64,000 nt of DNA from Diphasiastrum complanatum (GCA_029204225.1 CM055108.1:15462722-15526721); one strand, 5' to 3'. Shown: positions 34,470-45,216, numbered from the stretch's first letter. Made by a program: numbers and translations. Notes: a model not told the origin generated them from the letters alone.

Positions 34470-37400
34470 TGGTATCAGAGCCAGATCACTACTTCTTTAT
34501 CTGATCCAACATGGTATCAGAGCTTCTATCATAGTATCAGTGCTAGATCACTACTTCTTTATCTGAACCGTCATGGTATCATACTTGTGATCTCTATCAG
34601 GGCCTAATAATATTTTGATATTAGAGCGAAAGATCTAATACTTGATATCTTTCGTGATATAAAGTTGATATCATATTCTTCAGTTCCTTTCATCTTTTCA
34701 GTATCAGAGAATTGATTTTCCGTCAAGACGCAATTATGATATTGCTTTCAAGTTTGCCCTCTACATATGAGAGCTGGGTGATTATCATATCGACACACTC
34801 AAATTTAAGTCTTATCAGAGTTATCACTATGTTGCTGCAAGAAGACAATAGAAGAAGTCAAGACACTTTGTCTACTTCCTCCTCTCAAGATCTATATGTC
34901 AACAAAGGTTCTAGCGACAAAAGCAGAAAAGCTCCAAGCAAGAAGGCTACAACAAATCAGAAGCTGACTTAAAGTCAAGTACAATCATCAAATATACAGT
35001 CGAAAAAGAAGATGTTTTGCAGGTATTGCAAGCGCAATAACAGATCAAGGATTGTCGAATTCTCCAAGCGAAGGATGCAGCAAAGCAACTTGATCAACAA
35101 GCAAACACAGTTTCATCATCTCCCCAGGTCGAAGTGGATGAAAGCATATTCATGGTCAAAGACCAAAGCGCATTTTTGGATGATTCATGGTTTCTTGATT
35201 CTGGAGCAAATCAACACATGACCAATCAACGTGAGATTTTCAACTCCTACACGTCTTATAGCACGAAGAAATTTGTTCATCTTGGTGACAATAGTACTCA
35301 CACTATTGAAGGTGAAGGTACTGTAAGATTGCGGTTCCAGCATGATCAATTCAAATTACTATCAAAGGTTTTATATGTTCTTAAACTCTCTACAAATCTG
35401 TTATGAGTAAGTAGAATTACAGATTTAGGTCATAAGGTAGAATTCGAATTTGATCAATGCAAAATTATTGATAGAAGTAATAAGATCCTTGCACTCAGCA
35501 AGAGGCAGGGTTACTTATATAGATTGGCACATTGTTATTCTGAGTCTAGTCAAGCGTTGAAAATCTTTGTTCTAGTCAATAAAGCATTACTATGACATCA
35601 TCGCTTAGGACACTTGAATTATGCATCTATTTTGAACATGTCCAGACAATCCATGGTTCTTGATCTCGACTATCCTTCTGGTAAGGTCGATCTCCATGTT
35701 TGTCATAGCTGCATCTTTGGAAAGTAGGCTAGGATTCCTTTTAGATCAAACCATAGGCATGCAGCAAAAGGTCTGTTAGATGTTGTTCATACAGATATAT
35801 GTGAACCTATGTAAACTCCTTCATTGCTTAGATACAAAGTATTTCATTACTTCAAACCTACAAGTTTTTGGATGTACTGCTTTTGAGCAGATACCTCGTA
35901 ATCTCAGGAAGAAGCTCGACTTCTAGAGTACCAAATTTATTTTCATCAGCTACACTACTTCAGATCAAACCTACATCAATGGCGAATCAGAAGATGATGA
36001 TACAGTATGATGAAAATGATCAACTTCCTCTATTACCCAGAAGATCTTCAAGAGCAAGCAAACCACCTAACCGGTATATCGACGAGTCAGCAGCCTACCT
36101 TGTTTAGGAACTGACATCTGTCCAAGAGGCACTCAGTTAGCCTGATTCAGATATCTGGAAAGAAGCTATGGATAAAGGGTATTCATCTCTTATCAAGAAC
36201 CAAACATGGACAATTCTTGAATTACTTGCTAGCAGAAATGTAGCTGATTGCAAATGGATTTTCAAAGCCAAGTACAATGCAGATGAAAGCATCAACAGGA
36301 GAAAGGCATGACTTATTGCCAGAGGATTTTATCAAGTACACAACATCGATTACACTGAGACCTTCAGTCCAGTAGTCAAGCATTCTTCTATTTGACATTT
36401 GCTATCATTTGTTGCTGCAGCAGATTTGGAAATACATCAAATGGATGTACATACATCATATCTCAATGGAGTTATCGAAGAAGACATTTACATGGTGCAA
36501 CCCAAAGGTTATATTATCTAGGGTAAACATAATCATGTGTGTAAACTCCATAAGACACTTTATGGCTTGAAGCAATTTGCTTGAGCATGGTTTCAAAGGA
36601 TCAATACTTTCCTTACTGAGCACAACTACACACCTAGCTCTTCAAATTCAAATGTTTACTTCAAAGCAGTGCAATAGCCTTTTATCATTGTCACTTTATA
36701 CGTGGATGATACATTGCTTTTCAGCAAAAGATCTGATAAAAGAGGCCAAGACAATGCTATCTTCCGAATTCGACATGACCAATTTAGGCAAAGCTCATTT
36801 CTGCCTTGGTATACAAATCCACAGAGACAAAAAATAGAAGTTGGTCTACATTACACAATAGAAGTACATCTACAACATGTTAGTCAGATATAATCTGATT
36901 AATTGCAAGTTAGCTCTCTCACCAATGGAACCAAGTCTCAAATTGTCATAGGATTAGTGTCCCCAAACAATCAATGAGTAGCAACAGATGCATGAGTATC
37001 CTTACCATTCTATTATAGGATCTCTTATGTATGCCATGATCTGTACCAGGCATAGCATAACTTTTGCAGTCAGCTCTCTCAGTCAGTTTATAGCTAATCC
37101 TGGTGTAACACATTGGAAGGCTCTTATTAGAGTCATGAGATATCTTTGAGCTACTATGGACTTTTGCATTTGTTATGGAGTAGTCGGCAATGACAAACTC
37201 AATCTACTCAATGGTTACATAGATGTAAGTTGGGTAGGATATGTAGCCACTCGTAAATCCACTTTCGAATTTACATTCTTCCTCAACAATGGTCCAATTT
37301 CTAAAACAATCAAAAGCAATTTTCAATAGCTCTATCTTCCACTGAATCAGAGTATATCGCAGTCTCTCAAGCTATAATGAAAGCAATTTGGTAGAGGAAC

Positions 37401-37695
37401 TTACTCTCAGATATTGATCTGAATCAATATGCTCTGATGACATTATTCTATGATAATCAAAGTGCCATTGCTTTATCAGCCAATCCTAGATTTCATTCTA
37501 GGAGTAAGCACATTGAACTGAAGTATCATTTAGTTAGAAGCAAAGTTCTCAATGAAGAGGTAGAGCAGTACTGTAGAACGCAAGATATGATCTCAGATTT
37601 TTTACCAAAGCATTAAGTTTGGAAACACACAGAAGATTCTGTGTAGAACTAAGCTTGAAGGTCAAGGTATTCAAGGATTCAGATTAAGGGGGAGC
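34470..37695 (+). pseudogene. Ty1/copia element body, decayed and missing the integrase core
   Basis: A PBS (TGGTATCAGAGCC, 34470) is followed by gag remnants (SLPSTYESWVI near 34755), a damaged zinc-knuckle region near 35015, and protease WFLDSGANQHMT near 35195. Pre-integrase sequence follows with LDVVHTDICEP near 35790. The sequence then jumps to LQVFGCTAFEQIPRNLRKKL near 35865, so the integrase catalytic core is deleted. Reverse transcriptase has QMDVHTSYLNGVIEEDIYM near 36440 and LYVDDTLLFS near 36705, and RNase H has SKHIEL near 37510. Many stops interrupt it. AGATTAAGGGGGAGCG (37681) is the purine tract. It is a different copia family from elements 1 and 2. Confidence 0.85.
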
Positions 37696-38404
37696 GTTGG
37701 ATTGTTCTCCTTCTTACTAATCGACTAATCGATTTTAATCCTCATCCATTGTTTATCCAGTTTTGTAGATTTTTCCATGTCTTTACACAGTCTGTAGATT
37801 TACAAGTGTTTTTACATAGTCTGTAGAAATACATGAAGTTTGACAACAGTGTCGTCTTTTTCACATTTTTTGCCTATCAGGATTTGCGAGTAAATATGCA
37901 GAGTCGCATTTTTCGCTTTTTCAAAGTGCCCCAAATGTTAAGGAAATGACTCTGGCAAAGTGTGGAGCTACCCTAAATGAGATTTAAGGACACTGTCAGA
38001 TTTTTTGCAAAAAGCCGACACCGTTGTCTTTTTGCAACACTGTCGCCTGTGGCAATTTTAGTTCATTTCTATAGAGTGACAATTTTGGTTCATTTATGCA
38101 GACAAACTGTTTACAACCAATTTCCACCGCTTATCAGCAATCAATTTCTGAGAAGGAACTGGTTGAATGCCAGCGGATACCAGCCAACTGGCAATCGCAT
38201 TTGACAACCTAATTGCTTAGTATATACAATTGTTCATATTCATACAGTTTCAAGAAGAAGAACAAGAACAGGATCAAGAAGAAGTTCAACAAGCATTTGA
38301 ATAGTTAGCTCTCTCTCTCTCTCAAGCCTGTGAGCTTGAATACTCTTGAGCATTGTAGTTCAGTTGGACCTATATTTCACGTATCTCTTGTCGACAACAA
38401 GCGC
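37696..38404 (+). repeat. Probable copia 3' LTR
   Basis: It begins TTGGATTGTTCTCC right after the purine tract and holds the duplicated string CACAGTCTGTAGATTTAC / CATAGTCTGTAGAAATAC. The right end is not defined by a partner LTR; I set it where the duplicated gag-like segment starts. Confidence 0.45.
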
Positions 38405-39875
38405 TCCAAGGAGCATAAGGCCAGTTGAGAACCCTCAAAAAGCAGTTCAAGGCCGATCTAGAGTTTTTCACCGCTCTAAACAGTAATTTACCTCTTATTT
38501 TTCCATATTTGATTAGACTAGTTTTTTATTATTTTTGGCATTTTCGGCTTCTCCCCTCTCTAATTTTGATGTCATTGAGATTGCATTGGAGGTCAATAAA
38601 ACTATTTTTGTTTTTGTCGTCCTTATTGCCTTTATCCAGGTTAAGGATTTCGGTGCAAGCCCAGGTTCTTCAAAAAAAGACAACATGACAAATCTATCAA
38701 TCTGATCGCCAGCACCTCGTCCTAAAACAAACAACGCTAGAACAAGAACGTGAATCTCTTCGGGCTTCTGAGAGGTCGCTCAAGGATTACGTCTACCAAC
38801 TAGATCGTAATATCTTAAAAGAACAGAAGAGAATCAACGGGCCCAGGCCAATTTCAAGACTCAATAGGCTGCTCTTGATTGAAATTCCAACAGACAGACC
38901 AGTAGGTGTAGGCCATCCAGGCTGTCCTAGATCAGATGTTAGCAACAACTAAAGACGAATTACCAGTTGCTCAAAAATTGTAGAGGAAGCACGCAGAATA
39001 TTACAAAGACCATTCTGGCCGGGTGCTGCAAACATACCAGGATCAACAAAAGCTTCACGATGCTGAGCTCCACGCCAAAGATGCCGAGTTGGCAACTCTA
39101 CAGGCCATGTTCCAAGAAGATGAGCAAGCGCTCCAAGCAGCAATAGGCTAGTTGAGAACTCTCAAAAAGCAGTTCAAGGCCGTTCTAGATTTTTCCACTG
39201 CTCTAGACAATAATTTATCTCTTATTTTTCAATATTTGATTAGACTAGTTTTTCATTATTTTTCTCTGCCATTCTCGGCTTTCCCCCTGTCTAATTTTGC
39301 TGCCATTCATATTTATCAGATTGCATCGGAGGCCAATAAAAATATTTTTGTTTTTGCCATCCTTACTGGCTTTATCCATGTTCAGGATTTCGACTTTTTT
39401 TGTGATGTTTTTGGGAGTCCTCCGTTCCGTTTTGTAGTCGGCCTTTATGCCATCATTAATTTTTTGCACAATCGATGCTTCCAATTGGAGCTAGATCATA
39501 TGCATTAACCTCATCTCTTCGTTCCACCCTCGTTCATCTCTTCGTCTTCACAACACTAGTAGGTACGATGTGCGCCAGAATATCACCCCACAGGATCAGA
39601 GAAGCCTTTTGATGCCCTCGTAGAGCACATTAAGCACTGCCACACCACTGCCGCTGCACTCCTTGATGCTCTCCGCCTTGCTTATAACGAGCCCCAAGCC
39701 CTGCATTATAACTGCCAACAATATCATCCCACCACCCTCATTGTTTGCTATTATGCGGCCTTGGCTCATTATAATGCCATTGTCCAAGATCATCTATCCG
39801 ACATCCCTACCAGATTTTTGACTTTCCATTCATCGAATCCGCCTCCACCTTCGACTTTCATCAACTTTAGCTAAC
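38405..39875 (+). pseudogene. Duplicated gag-like coiled-coil region of an unidentified element
   Basis: A segment of about 280 bp (38405-38690, reading RTLKKQFKADLEFFTAL) is repeated at 39125-39400 (RTLKKQFKAVLDFSTAL) with clear divergence. Between them, broken frames give heptad-like text (ERESLRASERSLKDYVYQLD near 38745). A third stretch (39575-39875) reads PFDALVEHIKHCHTTAAALL...SNPPPPSTFINFS without family landmarks. It looks like gag or coat-type helical protein of a retroelement but no polymerase is attached. Function unknown. Confidence 0.35.
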
Positions 39876-39957
39876 GTTTTCTCACTTGACCTCAAAATTG
39901 GCGGAGATCCTAACGTGGTGTATATATGATTCTAAATCATTTAGAAAGCAAGTGGTC

Positions 39958-39993
39958 ATTAGGGCCCTTTTTGGACTCAAAAAGGGCCTCTTC
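39958..39993. repeat. Left terminal inverted repeat with internal hairpin
   Basis: Within the repeat, GGCCCTTTTTG and CAAAAAGGGCC are perfect reverse complements separated by GACT, so the end alone can form an 11-bp stem with a 4-base loop. The whole 36 bp matches the reverse complement of 45181-45216. Confidence 0.9.
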
Positions 39994-40289
39994 ACTAATT
40001 ATAATTAGTGTTAATGATGACACGTGTCCCAATAGAATATTGACAACTGAGAGGGAATGGTCTATATGACATGGCAAATTCAATGGTGCAGATTAAATCA
40101 AGTGTGGGCCCACAAAGTACACCTCTAACATTAACCCTACATTAACCCTAGATAAAGCAATAACTATGCCTACAAGTTAACATCAACTAGCATGTCTATC
40201 TACTAGCAGCCTTATCCTAAGTGAGCCTAGTCCTTATTTCAGATTTTGAATGTTCACAAGTTTGTATCTCTCATCTTTATCTCATTTTG

Positions 40290-40292
40290 TAG

Positions 40293-40353
<61 letters not shown>
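40290..40353. repeat. (CT)n microsatellite
   Basis: About 30 CT dinucleotides lie in the probable 5' untranslated region of the gene that starts at 40458. A CT-rich leader is common in plant genes. Confidence 0.95.
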
Positions 40354-40355
<2 letters not shown>

Positions 40356-40457
40356 CTGTATACTCCATAGATATTCTATTTTTTTTATTTTGGTTCACCT
40401 TATCTGAAGATCTACACACTATTTCGCATATCCTACATTATCATTACATCATCCATT

Positions 40458-41817
40458 ATGGCCTCTACTCAATCAAGGAAGCCCAAGAATCAACTAGCTT
40501 CCATTGTTGCACACATCAAAGATTCCAATGAGCATTGGGTGCCCCATACATTTTCAACTTTTGACTGAGTTTACATGCAACCATTGGACAAAGGAACTCA
40601 CAAGGTTGCAAAGAGGAAGCGAAACAACCAAGACTACCATTGGAAAGGAAGGATCCACGAATTCAAGATCGACCAAAACGGCGAATACCTTGCAAATGTG
40701 CAACACGTATACATGTGTCGTGATATTTTATTGGATGTGGCTGTTGCTGATAGAACCATACAGTCACATTGTAGGTCTCACCTCTTTTATTCCTGTGTTA
40801 ACTATTATGTTTGAATTATTATTATGTCATTGTAATGGATAATAATGTTGCATTAATGCCTGGTGCAGATGTCTTTCCTTCAAATAGCTTCGACTGGCAA
40901 AACGTGAAGTCCTTCACTGGAAAATTCTCCGCCATACATGCCAAATATGGAGAACTAATATATGGTGGGTTGGCATCCTCTGTCCTGATCAAAATGGGCA
41001 TTTTCTTTTACGATCACATGTACGAAGTTCCAAAAAGAAACTTTGGCCAAGGCAAATTAGCACCAACTTCTGAGCCTGCGATCAATTCTCACGAGTGGCC
41101 ATATGTTGACCAACTGACTATTGAATTAACGAAGAGGCAACTTCTCAAAGAGATTTTCAGTAATATGAAGCCAACATTCGGATCCAAACGAGTCTACACT
41201 AGCATCTCTGTGCCGATCATCGTATTTGTTGCCATATTTAAGGCGGTCCCCTTTAGGAAAACAAACACGATGTGGGCATGGAAAGCAACAGAATCATCAC
41301 TGTTGGACAACATATTTGTCGCATGGGATTCAAAGGAAATGGAGCATAAAGGAGATTTAATAAGGTGTAAGCTCTCTTGTGAAACAATGACCATAAGGTA
41401 TCATATTTCACGTCAAACATGCTCCTTAAGTTTCATTTATAGGCGATATAAGTTTGGTCATGGCCGATGGGACCCTCTGGACACGGAGACAAATCAGCAA
41501 GAAGTGGAGATATCCATACATTTGCCCCATGATGAAAGACGAGAAATTCATATAAATAAGGAGTGCAGCCTAGAAGATCTTCGGCATATGCTTGGATTGA
41601 CTTTTGTTGATGTGCCAGTAGATTTTGTCTTCACTCGTAATGGACAAAATGTGTGTCCCTAATTTCCATCAGATTCCTGAATTTTAAATAGTAATGTTGA
41701 ATAAATATAGGATTATTAACTTTGTGTCTGGTTTTGCAGATACGGAGACGAGCCGAAAAAGATCATGAATGTGTTTTATTTTTACAAACAGGGACATTAG
41801 GAGTCCAATGGAAATAA
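40458..41817 (+). CDS. Three-exon gene of unknown function carried by the B element
   Basis: Exons 40458-40770, 40869-41650 and 41740-41817 join in phase across GT-AG introns (GTAGGT...GGTGCAG and GTGTGT...TTTGCAG) to give 390 codons ending in TAA. The first ATG gives MASTQSRKPKNQLASIV but a TGA occurs at codon 37 (40566-40568). Translation from the Met at 40575 (MQPLDKGTHKV) would give an uninterrupted 351-aa protein. Visible features are a basic HKVAKRKRNN segment near its start, a possible membrane or buried stretch VPIIVFVAIFKAV near 41205, a Trp-rich WAWKATES, and a C-terminal part (EISIHLPHDERREIHIN...SLEDLRHMLGL...DFVFTRNGQ) that could be a ubiquitin-like beta-grasp fold. No family is recognised. 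It is convergent with copy B and inside the same terminal repeats, so a transposition-related role is plausible but unproven. Confidence 0.55.
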
Positions 41818-42020
41818 AGGATTTAATCTAATGGAAAATAGAAAACACAATTAGTTGGTTACGTTTTGATATTACTTTTGCGTTGTTACATTTTATATGC
41901 CTGTTACTACATTTGTGGATGTCCAAGGATTTTTACTCATGAGCCTAGACAAGAACATACTATATTTGAAAAAGAGGCCAAAACTTTTATAGGGGCACTT
42001 ACTAAAAATAGAACCCTTCA

Positions 42021-42030
42021 CTATATAAGG
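42021..42030 (+). promoter_or_regulatory. TATA-like box upstream of the H3-tail-like ORF
   Basis: CTATATAAGG is followed by a pyrimidine-rich stretch (TCATTTCTCCACTTCATCCC) suited to a start site near 42050, about 90 bases before the ATG at 42144. Confidence 0.5.
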
Positions 42031-42143
42031 GTGTTTGGGTCCTCATTTCTCCACTTCATCCCTTGAGTGTCAGAGTGTCAGTTTTTTTAAATTCTCTGTT
42101 TTTCATCTCTCGTGTTCTCTGATATGTTTTCAAAGGCTAACCA

Positions 42144-42311
42144 ATGTCGGAGGAAATGGCACGGACGAAACAAACGGCTAGAGATCCCAGAGTGACTGCA
42201 TTGCTCCATAGGGATGCACTAGCCACCCTCGATGAGAGAGAGAGACGGGAGAGCAGAAGCAGGAGTAGGAGTCGCAGCCCTATAGCGTCTCAAGAAGATC
42301 CGGCCACTTAG
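42144..42311 (+). CDS. Short ORF with a histone H3 N-terminal tail sequence
   Basis: The 55-codon frame starts MSEEMARTKQTARDPR. Residues 6-13, ARTKQTAR, are identical to residues 1-8 of histone H3, including the lysine that is K4 in H3, and are preceded by Met as in the histone gene. The rest is not histone: a charged segment LDERERRES and an SRSRSRSRS run resembling an RS domain follow. The frame stops at TAG (42309-42311), but the same frame stays open afterwards with a Gln-rich segment (EDQTEQQQQEDQQQ, 42354-42395) before running antisense into copy B. This suggests the original protein was longer and was cut by a rearrangement. A TATA-like box lies upstream. Function is unknown; mimicry of the H3 tail is my inference. 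Confidence 0.5.
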   Translation: MSEEMARTKQTARDPRVTALLHRDALATLDERERRESRSRSRSRSPIASQEDPAT

Positions 42312-42399
42312 CGTGAAGTTGAGGAGGACATGGCCCATACAGCAGCTGCACAGGAGGACCAGACTGAGCAGCAGCAACAAGAAGACCAGCAGCAACATC

Positions 42400-44115
42400 T
42401 GCTCCTGATTTGGGCTGCATGTTCCATGCGTAACAACAATGCAAAAATAATAATTTGTCCAGTATTCGTAATTCACCATGCGTTGTGCAAAAATGGACTC
42501 TTTCGAGAGGAATGTTCAACACAGGACTCCAAGCTTTGTCTAGATTGTGCCTATTTGGTGGAAGACGTTGGTTGCAATTCAAAATACTTTTGTTCCGCCC
42601 AGATTCAAACATACAATATTTACAAAAATTCTTTGCATTTGCACCGAGACCACAACCGTACATGCATTTCAAAGTCTTCAAATCAGCAGCTAGGTGCCAT
42701 TCTACAGCAAAAGCTTTCTCCTTCAACATTGAGCAATTTGCCTTCATTTTGTGCATGTATTATCTTAGATATGCTGCATTTTTCAAATAGCCACTCCAGT
42801 ACGTCGTGAGACTCCTTAGGAACTTCAAATGCAGCTATCCACCATATGTGATTTTCGGATTGCACGCTAAATTCTTTACAATAACTTCCGCCAAACTGTT
42901 GTAATTCACGATTCATCAAGGTGATTGTGACACGTTCAAGTTTATGCCCTTTTACGATTTCTGCTTCGTCCAACTTAATAACAAATATAACTTTACCTCC
43001 GCAATCTGTAAAATAGAAATTTCATTACTAAAACATATTAGTTGAAGAAAAGCATACAATTGAAAACCGAAATCCACAATAAATGTTCTTACCATTTGTT
43101 CTAACTTCGTAATGTCGGATCATCATCGCTTGGACCTTTTCCAGATCTAAGAATATATTATTGCCTTGATGATAATGAAAACATGTCGAAGGTCCTTTCT
43201 TCTTATTGGTTACTGTAAAAGAATCCTCAATATGTTGAAACTCAATATTTGATGGCATTTTAACCCATTTTTGTCAGAGCGTTTCATATACTTCTTCAAA
43301 GCTCTATACCCCTTGCGACTCACACCTCCTTGGTCACATGCGTACACCATCTCTTTAACATTTGGATTTGGCTTGAACTTGTCGACTAGCTTTTTTGCAA
43401 TTCTCAAGCGAATTGAATCACTTGTTTCATCTTCCACAATCTTAATCAAATCTTTACCCTTCAAAAAATGTTTCATATATTTTCCGGCAATAAAATCTTT
43501 TCCAACCGTCTTTTTCAAGAACTCTTTTGTGTCCCTCATACGTCTTTTACTGGCACCACCACCTGGTGCCAAAGCTTCTAGTTTGTGTCTCTTAGTGTTT
43601 TCATTTTCTGCTTGCTGATCCATCGAGACTCTACGCTTTCGTTGTAAGCCATATATTGTCCTCTAAAATATACTGATTGAAGATTGCAATTCTTCAATTT
43701 TTGCGACAGAACTGGCAAGCTCTATTTTCAAACCATTTATCTCCTGCTCCAATTTCATATTTATTCCATGCAATGACTTTAAATTGTCATTCATACTCAA
43801 TATATGAATGTTTGCCATATTTGCCAATGTCTCAGCTTGAATTCTTTGAGAATCCATTGCTTGACAATAGCCAAGCAGTCCATTCCGACCATCCCCAACG
43901 AACCTTAACAAACTATGTACATCAAAAAATTTAGGAGGAGCATCTACCAGTGGATTATGAGGGTATAAATCACCTCTTACCCATAGGTCAATATGTTTTT
44001 TTCCTTCTAATCTCCAATAATGCATGTCATACGGATTTAAGTTAACACCCCATGCAGCTTTGGTGGTCGCATAATCCTTCTCTAACTTCACATGTAAGTG
44101 ATACTTGGTTGTCAT
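42400..44115 (-). pseudogene. Copy B transposon-family protein
   Basis: From the ATG at 44115 (MTTKYHLHVKLEKD) the frame gives IDLWVRGDLYPHNP, LLRFVGDGRNGLLGYC, a coiled coil, an in-frame TAG at about 43663, then LQRKRRVSM and GKDFIAGKYM...VYACDQGGVSRKGY (possible helix-turn-helix). A 1-base shift near 43265 leads to NNIFLDLEKVQAMMI. An intron 43092-43006 (GTAAGA...TTTTACAG) is present here but not in copies A or C. Then come KVIFVIKLDEAEIVKGHKLE, FSVQSENHIWWIAAFE, a second frameshift near 42705, the core VEWHLAADLKTLKCMY...GANAKNFCKYC, and HGELRILDKLLFLHCCYAW. Similarity to copy A ends near 42400, so the C-terminal ~200 residues are missing. It is a broken gene and its product is presumably the element's transposase-like protein. 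Confidence 0.65.
43006..43092 (-). other. Predicted 87-bp intron in copy B
   Basis: The minus strand reads ATG|GTAAGAAC ... TATTTTACAG|ATTGCGG. Removing it joins VRTNG to CGGKVIFVIKLDE and restores alignment with copies A and C, which are continuous at this point. Confidence 0.7.
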
Positions 44116-44399
44116 CTTGAAGATGTCGAATTTCCCAAAAGAATCTATGTAGAACAGTAGAAACACACCTTAATCAACCTTGTGTCAAAGTTCAATGTGA
44201 ACTAACCATGATATAAGCTTTATTAGGCATATACTAGTTTCCATTTCTAGGGTCCTATTGTAGTTAGGACAATGAAAGGTCGTCCTATACTAACTCTACT
44301 CTAGTTGTAATTTGTAACTTACCTATTAGTTGCCTATTATAGTCTATGCAAATAACCTACAATAGTCTATGAAAATGAGACCTACATTTAGGCCTTAAC

Positions 44400-45081
44400 T
44401 GTAAAAATTACAGCAAATAAGGATCCTAAAACACTTGAAATGATGAGGGAAACAATAGATTATGATTTCATAAGATTAGCACAAGTTGAACCATCAAAAT
44501 CCATCAAAAATCTATGCTTGAACCTCACTAAATGGCCCAAATCCTTGAAGAAGGCTTCACACGTGTGAAAGTACGGCCTCCCACAGTCTGAGTACTGTAC
44601 ACCAGACCTACATTCAATCCTATAATCATTAGTAATCACAAGTACTCAAACAATTATGAACATAGAGAGCAATTGCACCATTATGAGAGAAAAAACATGA
44701 AATTGCTTGATTGATTTTGGTGAGATATCATCACCTATATATACATGATCCATCACGGTTTTGGGCAGGTATGAGTAGCCCTAAACCTATCCCTAATGCT
44801 AATTTTGGTGGATCTTTCATCCCTACCAAGTTAGGGTTGGAATCTTGGAGATCCCTCAACAATGCAAAAATTACCAAAAATAGCTCCTATTTTTTCTCCC
44901 TTGTATCTAAGCATAATTTGGACTCATTCCAAAGGTTCTAACACTTAGGTCTACTTGAGAGCATCCTTATGAATGGAATCCTATGCTATTTGGCACGTGT
45001 GACAAGCCACATCATGACCATCTAACTATTTACAAGTCATATGACCAAAACTAGTCAAGCTAGAATTGTGAATTTTTAACA
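44400..45081 (-). repeat. Solo LTR of the copia element 1/2 family
   Basis: The 682-bp LTR, nearly identical to 18565-19246, is flanked by the perfect 5-bp duplication TTAAC (44395-44399 and 45082-45086). It was left by recombination between the LTRs of a full element that had inserted between copy B and the right terminal repeat. Confidence 0.95.
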
Positions 45082-45180
45082 TTAACTCTTGCTCACCTTG
45101 TATGGTAACCCAAGGTAAAGGTGCCACGTAGGATTGATTAGCACTAAATTAATTATGATTAGAAAACTTGTTTAGGCAAG

Positions 45181-45216
45181 GAAGAGGCCCTTTTTGAGTC
45201 CAAAAAGGGCCCTAAT
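45181..45216. repeat. Right terminal inverted repeat with internal hairpin
   Basis: It is a perfect reverse complement of 39958-39993, and it contains the same 11-bp self-complementary stem (GGCCCTTTTTG / CAAAAAGGGCC, loop AGTC). Confidence 0.9.

Larger units (their letters stand above)
39958..45216. mobile_element. DNA transposon with hairpin terminal inverted repeats and convergent genes ('B element')
   Basis: The 36-bp ends at 39958-39993 and 45181-45216 are perfect inverted repeats of each other, starting ATTAGGGCCCTTTTTGG on each outer edge. Between them lie a plus-strand three-exon gene (40458-41817), a plus-strand ORF with a histone-H3-like start (42144-42311), and the minus-strand copy B gene (44115 to about 42400). 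A 682-bp solo copia LTR (44400-45081, plus its 5-bp duplication) inserted later, so the original element was about 4.57 kb. I could not define a target-site duplication: flanks read AGTGGTC and GTGAGTC. The superfamily is not recognised; the ends do not fit CACTA, and TTAGGG...CCCTAA only loosely recalls PIF/Harbinger. Confidence 0.75.

Noticed and set aside
40250-40531. 93-codon ORF with a Leu/Ser run
   Set aside because: The Leu-Ser run is just the (CT)n microsatellite; a better-supported gene starts at 40458 in another frame.
42144-42311. Possibility that the H3-tail ORF is a histone H3 gene or pseudogene
   Set aside because: Nothing after ARTKQTAR matches histone; no KSTGGKAPR or histone fold is present in any frame nearby.
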